From assembly GCA_021784995.1 (NCBI GenBank), contig JAJYHA010000183.1:1-20396 (forward strand): 20,396 nucleotides of DNA, written 5' to 3'. How positions within the stretch are numbered: position 1 is the first letter of the stretch; each line of letters begins with the position of its first letter. The stretch is from Myxococcales bacterium (GTDB taxonomy: Bacteria > Myxococcota > Myxococcia > Myxococcales > Anaeromyxobacteraceae). A model generated the notes under the pieces. The model saw only the letters and a list, made by a program, of their open reading frames with translations. It did not search any database and was not told the origin of the DNA. Made by a program: the position numbers and the translations under genes. Shown in pieces: positions 7,285 through 13,671 of this stretch.

Positions 7285-7851
7285 TCAGGCGCCCGGACCG
7301 TCCTCGAGCGTGAACTCCCAGGCACAGGCCAGGGAGCCGTTCCCGGGGTCCGGCGGGCAGGTGATGCAGCGGGTCCGCAGCCGCGGGTCCACGGTCCGCG
7401 CGAAGACCGAGTACTCGACGACCCCGACCGGCTTGCAGGGGAAGTCGGGGAGCCCCTTGCGCCGGCGCGCAGTCTGGACGCGGCAGTCGCGCATCGTGAA
7501 GACGGCGCGGCGGTCGGTGACCTCCGCCGCGTCCTGCTGGTTCAGCCGTGCGTAGAGCCGGTGCTTCAAGCACTCCAGCAGCGCCGGGATCCCGCCGCCG
7601 GGGCGCAGCCCGAGCCGCTCCATGATCCGGGTCGCCTCGATGGCGGAGAAGCGCTCCCAGGAGGACCGGTCGGCCTCGATCGCCGCCTGCATGCCGTGCG
7701 TCTTCTCGATGGACTGGAACCAGAGGCCGTCGTGGGCGAGCCAGTTCTTGGCGTCGTCCACGATGATCCGGATCAGTTCCTGCTTCGAGAGCGACTCCAG
7801 CGCGCGGACGGCTTCGTTCACCGGCTCCGCAGCGGCCTCGGATGAGCCCAT
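7285..7851 (-). CDS. DUF6125-like cytosolic cysteine-rich protein
   Basis: This 188-residue protein has no signal peptide or membrane segment. I recognise it from memory as the family recently called DUF6125, seen mainly in deltaproteobacteria: SKQELIRIIVDDAKNWLAHDGLWF near the start, ERFSAIEATRIMERLGL in the middle, then DCRVQTARRRKGLPDFPCKPVG and a C-terminal PRLRTRCITCPPD...CAWEF. Six cysteines (C94, C123, C139, C162, C165, C176) include the C162-x2-C165 pair, so a metal or redox centre is possible. No activity is established to my knowledge. ATG at 7851 is chosen because GAGGAGG lies 4 nt upstream; an upstream GTG at 7887 is less likely. The 240 nt before it, up to the chrA stop, hold its promoter region and the chrA hairpin. 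Confidence 0.75.
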   Translation of the reverse strand: MGSSEAAAEPVNEAVRALESLSKQELIRIIVDDAKNWLAHDGLWFQSIEKTHGMQAAIEADRSSWERFSAIEATRIMERLGLRPGGGIPALLECLKHRLYARLNQQDAAEVTDRRAVFTMRDCRVQTARRRKGLPDFPCKPVGVVEYSVFARTVDPRLRTRCITCPPDPGNGSLACAWEFTLEDGPGA

Positions 7852-8044
7852 CACGCCTCCTCGGGGCACCTTCGGGGTGCTCCCCACCTCGTGCCTCCTT
7901 CGAGCCGTCCGGAGCCGGGGCGATTCACGTCCTTGGTGCGACCAGGCGCCACACTATCTCCTCTCGGGGAGGGTCGGGAACCGTCATCACCGCTCGCGGG
8001 CTCGCACCGGGTGGACGGGCGCCTCCGGTCGCACCGGCGGAGCC

Positions 8045-8084
8045 CGTCGCGGAGGGGCGCGAAGGCGCTTCGCGCCTGGCGACG
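8045..8084 (-). terminator. Strong hairpin downstream of chrA
   Basis: The core is a perfect 9-bp stem GGCGCGAAG (8056-8064) with CTTCGCGCC (8068-8076) and a 3-nt loop. A second 6-bp stem, CGTCGC (8045-8050) with GCGACG (8079-8084), extends it across an internal loop. It begins 8 nt after the chrA stop on the minus strand. There is no T-run, so a Rho-assisted or mRNA-stabilising hairpin is as likely as intrinsic termination. The rest of 7888-8044 shows no gene; it has a TCGCACCGG direct repeat (8002-8010, 8029-8037). Confidence 0.5.
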
Positions 8085-8091
8085 CGGGGGG

Positions 8092-9360
8092 TCAGGCGTG
8101 GATCAGCATCAGCGCCAGGTTCACGAACCCGCCGGCGAAGATCATGAGGACCGGGCTCACCTCGAAGCGCGCCAGCGTCATCGCGACCGCGCCGGCGATG
8201 GCGATCTCCCCCGTCCCGCGCAGGCCAGTGCCGAGCGTGATGGCCGCCGCCGCCATGGTGCCCACCACGGCCGGCGTGAGGCCGCGCAGCGCCGCGCGGA
8301 CGGAGCGCCGCGACCGATAGCGCGCCAGCCAGCGGCCGAGGGCGACGCCGAGGACGAGCGGCCCCGCGAAGATGGCCGCGGTCGACACGATGGCGCCGGC
8401 CATGCCCGCCTTCAGGTAGCCGATGAACGTGGCGAGGAGGAGCACCGGCCCCGGGGTCATCTTCCCGATGGCCACGGCGTCGGCGAACTGGCGCCCGGTC
8501 AGCGAGCCGGTCGACACCAGCGTCGACTGGAGGTGGGGGATGATGGCGAAGCCCCCGCCGTAGGCACCGAGGCCGGTGCGGAAGAAGAGCAGCATGAGCG
8601 GGACGAGCGTCCCCACCCCGGCGAGGGCGACGAACCCCACCGCGAGCGGAACGAGCGGATGGCTCTTCAGCTCGGTGGGCTCGCGCACGCCGCGCTTCAG
8701 GAGCGGCGTCCCCTCGTTGGGGAGGCCGACCGGCGGGGAGGCGCGGCGCGCCCACTTGCGCGACCGCACGAGGCGGGCGCGCTTGTAGGCCAGGTCGAGC
8801 ACCAGGCCCGCGCCGACGCCCAGCAGCGCCACCTCACCCGGTGACGAGCCGCCGGCCAGGCTGAGCGCCAGGGCCACGCCAGCCACCCCCATCTGCCACA
8901 CCCGGCCGATGCTGCTGCGGATCATCTGCAGCGTGATGGCGACGACGATGCCCACCACCGCCGCGTTGAGACCGCCCAGGAAGGCCTCGACGCGCGGCAT
9001 GGCCGAGACCCGGGAGTAGAACCCGGCCAGGGCGAGGATGACGGCGAACCCGGGGAAGATGAAGGTGGAGTAGGCGCCCACGGCGCCCTCCGTCCCGTAG
9101 AAGCGCAGCCCCAGGAGGGCGAGGGCATTCGCCGCCGCACCGCCCGGCAGCATCTGGGCCACCGTGGCGGTGTTGTCGAACTCGCGCGCGGTGACCCAAC
9201 CCTCCTCGTCCACCGCCCTCGCCCGCAGCATGGCGAGGACGCTGAGGCCGCCGCCGAACCCGACCACGCCGGCCCAGAGCGAGAAGCGCGCGAACTGGAG
9301 CTTGGTGGGCACGGAGCGGCCCCTCGCAGGGCCGGCGCGCGAGGATGGGTTGGAGGGCAT
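8092..9360 (-). CDS. chrA: Two-domain chromate transporter, ChrA (CHR family)
   Basis: This 422-residue inner-membrane protein is built of two homologous halves of the CHR family. The N-half has GVVGFGGG (31-38) and LPGGAAANALALLGLRFYG (71-89). The C-half has the matching GLGAYGGGFAIIP (263-275) and MTPGPVLLLATFIGYLKAG (301-319). Long hydrophobic stretches predict about ten or more membrane helices, split by a basic cytosolic linker near 192-235. Known members expel chromate, giving resistance, but many CHR proteins are of unproven substrate. ATG at 9360 has a poor ribosome site; the in-frame GTG at 9312 has GAGGGG upstream and would begin MPTKLQFARF, so the first 16 residues are uncertain. 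A rhodanese gene lies 70 nt upstream on the same strand, probably co-transcribed. Confidence 0.9.
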   Translation of the reverse strand: MPSNPSSRAGPARGRSVPTKLQFARFSLWAGVVGFGGGLSVLAMLRARAVDEEGWVTAREFDNTATVAQMLPGGAAANALALLGLRFYGTEGAVGAYSTFIFPGFAVILALAGFYSRVSAMPRVEAFLGGLNAAVVGIVVAITLQMIRSSIGRVWQMGVAGVALALSLAGGSSPGEVALLGVGAGLVLDLAYKRARLVRSRKWARRASPPVGLPNEGTPLLKRGVREPTELKSHPLVPLAVGFVALAGVGTLVPLMLLFFRTGLGAYGGGFAIIPHLQSTLVSTGSLTGRQFADAVAIGKMTPGPVLLLATFIGYLKAGMAGAIVSTAAIFAGPLVLGVALGRWLARYRSRRSVRAALRGLTPAVVGTMAAAAITLGTGLRGTGEIAIAGAVAMTLARFEVSPVLMIFAGGFVNLALMLIHA

Positions 9361-9430
9361 TCGCGGAGAGTACCGCAAGGCGGCGGGAGGGCACGTCCCG
9401 CCGCCACGAGCCGGCCTGGCGCCGGGGCCG

Positions 9431-9796
9431 TCAGGCGCCCGCGGAGCGCACCGTCACCGGCAGGCGCGCGCGGCGCCAGGCCACCATTCCGCCCCGCAGG
9501 TGCTGGGCGCGGAAGCCGAGGCGGGTCAGGAGCCGGACGGCGGGGGCGCTGCGGTGGCCCGAGAGGCAGACGGCGACGACGGGGCGCTGCGGGTCGAGCC
9601 CGACGTGACCCAGCTCCGTCTTGAGCCGGGTGATGGGGATGTTGACGCTCCGCGCGATGTGCCCGGTCTCCCACTCGCCGGGCGTCCGCACGTCGAGCAG
9701 GACGGGGGCGCCGGGGCCGCGCATCACGCGATCCAGGTCCGCGGCCCCGATCTCCGGGACCGAGCCGAAGGGGAGCCACCAGGGCAGCGCGAGCAT
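9431..9796 (-). CDS. Single-domain rhodanese-like sulfurtransferase
   Basis: This 121-residue protein is one rhodanese domain: VLLDVRTPGEWETGHIARSVNIP (32-54) is the CDC25/rhodanese signature, and C77 in the loop CLSGHRS (77-83) is the catalytic cysteine that carries a persulfide. A short hydrophobic N-terminus (MLALPWWLPFG) is too short for a clear signal peptide. The enzyme would move sulfane sulfur to thiols or cyanide; the real acceptor is unknown. No clear Shine-Dalgarno precedes the ATG at 9796, and no better in-frame start was seen. It sits upstream of chrA on the same strand, which raises a link with sulfur oxyanion or chromate handling. Confidence 0.88.
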   Translation of the reverse strand: MLALPWWLPFGSVPEIGAADLDRVMRGPGAPVLLDVRTPGEWETGHIARSVNIPITRLKTELGHVGLDPQRPVVAVCLSGHRSAPAVRLLTRLGFRAQHLRGGMVAWRRARLPVTVRSAGA

Positions 9797-9815
9797 GCCC
9801 GTTCGAGCCCGGCGC

Positions 9816-10193
9816 CGAGGCCGAGGTTCGCACCCCGCGGGGTTCCAGCCGGCGGCCGTTCGCGGGTCGGGGCTGGAGCGCGAATCCTTTTCTCGCCGCT
9901 GCGCTCACACGATCGCGGCGGTCGAGATGGCGGGTCGAGTCGTCGTGCACTCCCCCAGGCACGACGGCTCACCGCGGGTGACGTCGCTGGAAGCGGTGGC
10001 GCGTGCGGCGAGGAGCTCTCGCCGCACGTGTCATCGCTCTCCGTCGCGGCCTTCGCGACGCGCTCGCCCGACCTCCAGGCACGGCGCCCCCGCGACATGC
10101 TGTCGCAGGGATGGTGCCGAGCGAACCGGGCGCCTCGCGATTCGCTCTCACGGGGAGTATCTCCGTGGTGCCCGCCCTGCCCGAACCTCCTCG
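9816..10193 (+). ncRNA. Candidate large structured RNA, hairpin array with closing helix
   Basis: The 492-nt gap 9797-10288 has no convincing gene but is almost end-to-end hairpins. Arms: 9844-9850/9871-9877; 9894-9899/9915-9920; 9937-9948/9959-9970 (12 bp, one U-G); 9992-10012/10018-10038 (21 uninterrupted pairs, three G-U, 5-nt loop); 10042-10048/10054-10060; 10078-10082/10114-10118 continuing inward to 10092-10097/10101-10106; 10119-10125/10141-10147; 10154-10157/10161-10164. A long-range helix pairs 9823-9830 with 10182-10189 and, after a 3-nt bulge, 9816-9819 with 10190-10193, closing the whole array. The wobble pairs in these stems are G-U on the plus strand and would be A-C mismatches on the minus strand, so plus-strand transcription is favoured. 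No known RNA class matches (no RNase P, tmRNA or cobalamin motif; no reverse transcriptase nearby). It may be a leader of the operon starting at 10289. Confidence 0.5.
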
Positions 10194-10281
10194 ACGTTGC
10201 GCAACGGCATCGGCGGCGGGTCGATTGGGTGCGTGCGCGACCGCGCTCGTTCTGCCCGGCCCTCCCGGCCCGGGCGAGGAG
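10187..10281 (+). promoter_or_regulatory. Possible Shine-Dalgarno sequestration in the leader of the MBL operon
   Basis: CTCCTCG (10187-10193) is perfectly complementary to CGAGGAG (10275-10281), which contains the whole Shine-Dalgarno of the gene at 10289. The same CTCCTCG is the 3' strand of the helix that closes the upstream hairpin array, so the two pairings exclude each other. Between them lie a 12-bp palindrome CGTTGCGCAACG (10195-10206) and a hairpin GCCCGG (10254-10259)/CCGGGC (10270-10275) that abuts the ribosome site. This is the geometry of a translational switch; function is inferred. Confidence 0.35.
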
Positions 10282-10288
10282 CACCTCC

Positions 10289-11383
10289 ATGAAGCGTCGT
10301 GACTTCCTGAAGACGCTCTCCGCGGCAGGCGCGGCCGGCGTCGCCGCTCCCCTGCTCGCCCTGCGCCCCGCCGCCGCCGCCGACCGGATCGACATCGGCG
10401 CCGTCCGGTCGGTGAAGGTGGACGTGATCTCCGAGACGAGTTGGTTCTCGAACGACCGCTTCAAGGCCGACCTGACCGACGGTGGAGGCGCCTCCACCAA
10501 CCAGTACACGATCCCCTGGGATCCCGAGAACGCCGGCGGCTACTCGGCCCTCATCACGGTCACCACCCTCCAGGGCGAGGAGCGGCGGATCCTGCTCGAC
10601 AGCGGGTGGAGCCACTCCTGGATGGACTACGTCTACGACCGGAGCGGGATCGCGCGCATGCTGCAGCGGCGCGAGATCGACTTCATGGTCCTCTCCCACT
10701 GGCACCTCGACCACCTGTGGGGCATCGAGTCGACGCTCAAGCACCGCCCCGAGATCAAGATCATCGCGCCGCGGACCCACTACCCGGAGGACCTGGCGCT
10801 GCTGCGGGACAAGGGGCGCTTCACGGCGCGGGACAAGGCGGGGCGGGAGATCCTGCTCGCGAAGAACGACGTCCCGCACCGCGGCGAGCTCGTCCTGACC
10901 GGCCCGGACGGCGAGAACGGCCAGCAGGTCTACAAGCTCATGCCGGGCGTCGCGGCGAAGATGTTCGACGTCCCCATCATCCTGCGCGTCCGCGGCGAGA
11001 ACGTCCTCTACTTCAACGTGAAGGACCGGGGGATCGTCACCGTGACCGGCTGCTGCCACCCGGGCCTGCTGTCGATCTTCTCGTACGCCCGCTCCACCTT
11101 CAAGGACTACCAGCCGTACGGCGCCTACGGCGGGCTCCACATCAGCCTCTTCGAGAACTGGGATCCCAAGTTCGACGACATCATCGCCGGCGTGAAGGCG
11201 TTCAAGCTGCAGAAGCTGGCCGCCAACCACTGCACCGGCTGGGTGTGGGCCGAGAAGGCGCTCGCGGCCGGGATCCCGATCGTCAAGGGCACCAACCGCT
11301 TCCGCGAGTACCGGCGCCAGTCGGCCACGGCCCGCGACTCCAACGCCTACCTGACCAACGGCGACTCGATCCTCTTCGCCTGA
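10289..11383 (+). CDS. TAT-exported metallo-beta-lactamase-fold hydrolase (COG1237-like)
   Basis: This 364-residue protein starts MKRRDFLKTL followed by a hydrophobic Ala-rich stretch to about residue 31, a clear twin-arginine signal, so it is exported folded, probably with metal already bound. The mature part is a metallo-beta-lactamase fold of the COG1237 type (relatives of archaeal MJ0301, often named dihydropterin ribofuranosylaminobenzene phosphate synthase): HWHLDH (137-142), GCCHPG with H257, YGGLH with H284 and ANHCTG with H314. All expected metal ligands are present, so it is likely active on an unknown substrate. GAGGAG lies 7 nt before the ATG. It heads a three-gene run: 10 nt to the membrane-protein gene, then a GTGA overlap. 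A hairpin-rich leader precedes it. The frame is open further upstream but no signal or domain is lost by starting here. Confidence 0.88.
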   Translation: MKRRDFLKTLSAAGAAGVAAPLLALRPAAAADRIDIGAVRSVKVDVISETSWFSNDRFKADLTDGGGASTNQYTIPWDPENAGGYSALITVTTLQGEERRILLDSGWSHSWMDYVYDRSGIARMLQRREIDFMVLSHWHLDHLWGIESTLKHRPEIKIIAPRTHYPEDLALLRDKGRFTARDKAGREILLAKNDVPHRGELVLTGPDGENGQQVYKLMPGVAAKMFDVPIILRVRGENVLYFNVKDRGIVTVTGCCHPGLLSIFSYARSTFKDYQPYGAYGGLHISLFENWDPKFDDIIAGVKAFKLQKLAANHCTGWVWAEKALAAGIPIVKGTNRFREYRRQSATARDSNAYLTNGDSILFA

Positions 11384-11393
11384 TCCGGACGCC

Positions 11394-12629
11394 ATGGCCC
11401 CCCACCTCGCCGCCGGCGCGCCACCCGTCGACGCGGGAGCGCCGCCGGCGCGCGGCCCCGCCACCCTCGGGCTCGCCTCCGCCGCCGCCATCCTCGTCGC
11501 CTCCTGGATCCTCTGGTACGTGCTGCTCCACCCCAACGGCGTGCTCAAGCTCTACACGCCGATGTATGGGTTCTCGCTGGTTGCGGTGCTGGTGGCGGTG
11601 GTGGTCGCCGTGGCCCGCGTGGCGGAGGGGTGGCCGCTCCACGCGGCCCACCTCTCGCGTCCGGCCCGCGGCGTGCTGCTCTCCGTGGGGGCCGTCCTCG
11701 TCGCCCTCTTCGTGGTGCGCGGCTTCTTCTGGGGCTTCCTCGGCCGCTACGGCGTCACCTACTTCAGCCCGGGCGCCATCGTGGCGGCGGGCGGGGTGGG
11801 GGCCGAGTTCTTCAACGCCCGCGAGAACGCCTCCACGGCCATCGTCTACTTCGCGACCGCCTTCCTCTGGATCTCGATCGCGCTGCCCGCCGGTCTCGGC
11901 GCCTGGCCGTGGGACGGCGCCAGCGTCGGCGTCCGCGCCTTCTCGCGGCTGGCCGTGGTGACCGTCCTGTCCGTGATCGCCTACGCTACCCTCTTCCACC
12001 CCCACGTCACGCAGCTCTTCTACCCCGCGCAGACCTTCGCGGGCGTGCCGCCCTGGTGGGCGGGCCTGGCCCGGACCGGGAGCGCCTACTTCAACCTCGG
12101 CTGGGTGCTCATGACGGTCGCCGTGCTGGTCGCGACCGAGGTGCTCTGGGACGGCCGCCCCTGGCGTCGCGGCGGCGTGGGCGGCCCGGGCCGTGGACTG
12201 GCGGCCTTCGTGGGATCGGCGGCCGTGGGCATGGCGCTCTTCGCGGTCGCGCTGCGGGCCATGGACGCGGTCTGGGGCGAGGCCTTCCAGGGCGGCCAGT
12301 ACACGGACGCGCCCTATTTCCGCCACCTCCACGCCGGCGAGGTGGCCGGCTTCTTCGTGCTCGCCGCCTACGCGATCGACACCTGGCTCACGCGCCCGCG
12401 CGGGGTGGGCGGTCGCCTCCTGCGCACGGCGCTGGCGCTCCTCGCCGCCGCGGCGCTCCACCTCCTCTACTACTCGAGCCTGGGCGACCGGCTGCTCGGG
12501 AAGGTCAGGGGCTTCGCGCAGCCGGAGGACACGCCGCTGGTGTGGACCCTGCTCGTGCTGGCGCTGGTGCTGGCGCAGCGCGAGTTCTTCGGCCGCTGGC
12601 CCCTGCGGGCCCGCGCGGAGCCGCGGTGA
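11394..12629 (+). CDS. Polytopic membrane protein with internal repeats, function unknown
   Basis: I do not recognise a named family for this 411-residue protein. It has about ten hydrophobic segments. Two long units can be aligned by eye: about 36-190 (YVLLHPNGVLKLYTP, then EGWPL, RPARGVLLSVGA, FFWG, YFSP, NASTA) and about 191-350 (YATLFHPHVTQLFYP, then DGRPW, GPGRGLAAFVGS, DAVWG, YFRHLHAGE). A third, shorter unit runs from about 351 to the end (LLYYSSLGDRLL, then GRWPL). It therefore looks like a two-and-a-half-fold tandem duplication. HP motifs at 46-47 and 202-203 occur at equivalent positions. It lies 10 nt after the exported hydrolase gene and overlaps the next gene by GTGA, so the three products probably work together, perhaps as a membrane partner or transporter for the hydrolase product; that is inference. 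Confidence 0.8.
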   Translation: MAPHLAAGAPPVDAGAPPARGPATLGLASAAAILVASWILWYVLLHPNGVLKLYTPMYGFSLVAVLVAVVVAVARVAEGWPLHAAHLSRPARGVLLSVGAVLVALFVVRGFFWGFLGRYGVTYFSPGAIVAAGGVGAEFFNARENASTAIVYFATAFLWISIALPAGLGAWPWDGASVGVRAFSRLAVVTVLSVIAYATLFHPHVTQLFYPAQTFAGVPPWWAGLARTGSAYFNLGWVLMTVAVLVATEVLWDGRPWRRGGVGGPGRGLAAFVGSAAVGMALFAVALRAMDAVWGEAFQGGQYTDAPYFRHLHAGEVAGFFVLAAYAIDTWLTRPRGVGGRLLRTALALLAAAALHLLYYSSLGDRLLGKVRGFAQPEDTPLVWTLLVLALVLAQREFFGRWPLRARAEPR

Positions 12630-13579
12630 GCGCCGCCGAGGCGGTGCGCTTCCACCTGCAGTCCCTGCTGGCGCGCGGCCTGGCCTCCACCGAGATCGCG
12701 GGCCGCGTCGGGCTCCGAGGCGCCAGCGAGGCCTGGGGCGGCCTCGCGCCGCGCGAGGCGCCGTGCTGGTACCTGTGGCTCGCGGAGCGGGCCGGCGCCC
12801 ACGCGCTCGAGCTGCAGGAGGCGGAGGCGGCGACGGAGGAGGGGGCCCCGCTGGCGCACGGGCGCCTCGCGATCCGGTACTACCCCTCTCCCACCGATCC
12901 GGAGCTGGCGGCCTTCTCGCCGGAGGAGCGGGCGTTCGTCGAGGGTGGCTGGCTCGACGCGACGGGGGCGCCCGACGTCCTGCGCGCTCACGAGATCCCG
13001 TCCGGCCTCTTCGTCGTGGGGGCGCTCGATCTCGTCGTGCGCGACGTCGGCGACACGGCCCTCGTGGCGCTGGCCGGCCTCGACCGCCTGCGCTCCACAT
13101 GGGAAGAGGATTGGACGGGGCCCTCGGCGCCGCTGGGCACCGTGCGCCGCCGGCGCGGGGAGCGGACGCGCGACGTGCCGGGGTGGTCGCTGGCCTGGCC
13201 GCTCTTCTCGGCCGTGGCGGGGCTGGTGGCGCAGGTGGAGCGGCGCCCCGCCTCGCGGCTCCTCCTGGCGCGCCAGCGCGGGTTCGAGCTCGTCCACGTG
13301 GGCGGCGCCCTGCACGAGCGCGACGCGGAGGAGGTGGCGCAGCATGATCTCCTCCTCTCCTTCGGCCCGCCCGAGGTGCTGGACGCAGCGGTGGCACGAT
13401 CGCTCCTCGATCCGGAGGCCGCGGTCGTGACGGACCTGACGTTCGCCCGCCACGCGCGCCCCATCGCGCATCTCCTCGAGCCCTCCCCTGGCAGCCCCGG
13501 ACCGCTGCCGGTGGCCGTCGCGCCCTCCTGGTTCCCGGCCGGTGCGCCCTCCCTGGAGCGTCCCTCCTGCGGCTGCTGA
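12626..13579 (+). CDS. Hypothetical soluble protein ending in Cys-Gly-Cys
   Basis: No family is recognised. The 317-residue product has no signal peptide or membrane helix. An amphipathic N-terminal helix (residues 2-20) is followed by a WYLWLAERAGAHALEL segment and a Glu/Ala-rich stretch. An acidic/aromatic middle (PELAAFSPEERAFVEGGW) leads to a strand-rich region with SGLFVVGALDLVVRDVGDTALVALAG. Only three cysteines are present: C47, C315 and C317, the last two in the C-terminal PSCGC, which could bind metal or act as a redox tail. The GTG at 12626 overlaps the stop of the membrane-protein gene as GTGA, with GGAG 5 nt upstream, so translational coupling is strong evidence that it is a real gene. 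A GC hairpin follows its stop. Confidence 0.72.
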   Translation: MSAAEAVRFHLQSLLARGLASTEIAGRVGLRGASEAWGGLAPREAPCWYLWLAERAGAHALELQEAEAATEEGAPLAHGRLAIRYYPSPTDPELAAFSPEERAFVEGGWLDATGAPDVLRAHEIPSGLFVVGALDLVVRDVGDTALVALAGLDRLRSTWEEDWTGPSAPLGTVRRRRGERTRDVPGWSLAWPLFSAVAGLVAQVERRPASRLLLARQRGFELVHVGGALHERDAEEVAQHDLLLSFGPPEVLDAAVARSLLDPEAAVVTDLTFARHARPIAHLLEPSPGSPGPLPVAVAPSWFPAGAPSLERPSCGC

Positions 13580-13594
13580 GCGGGCGGGCAGGCG

Positions 13595-13613
13595 GCCGGG
13601 CGTGACACCCGGC
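13595..13613 (+). terminator. GC hairpin after the three-gene operon
   Basis: GCCGGG (13595-13600) and CCCGGC (13608-13613) form a perfect 6-bp stem with a 7-nt loop, 15 nt after the stop codon; a G-U pair can extend it. The following bases are only mildly T-rich. It separates the hydrolase operon from the glucan phosphorylase gene. A second hairpin, GGAGCG/CGCTCC (13649-13666), ends 5 nt before the phosphorylase ATG. Confidence 0.4.
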
Positions 13614-13671
13614 TCGGTCTGTGGCGTTTGGTCCTACCCCCCGCTCCCGGAGCGCGCGTACGCTCCGCGGC

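Noticed and set aside
8002..8037. TCGCACCGG repeats as the start of a CRISPR or operator array
   Set aside because: Only two 9-bp copies, no further periodicity, and no cas gene.
9816..10193. Retron msr-msd RNA, which myxobacteria often carry and which also has a closing helix and long hairpins
   Set aside because: No reverse transcriptase gene lies on either side; the next genes are a TAT-exported hydrolase and a rhodanese.
9816..10193. RNase P RNA, tmRNA or a cobalamin/TPP riboswitch
   Set aside because: I looked for the conserved GAGGAAAGTCC, tRNA-like GGTTCGA-type ends, GCCACTG and CTGAGA elements and did not find them.
9164..10288. Upstream extension of the TAT-hydrolase reading frame over the whole gap
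   Set aside because: The frame is open only because of high GC. The extension runs antisense to the rhodanese gene, whereas ATG 10289 has a good ribosome site and starts a perfect TAT signal.
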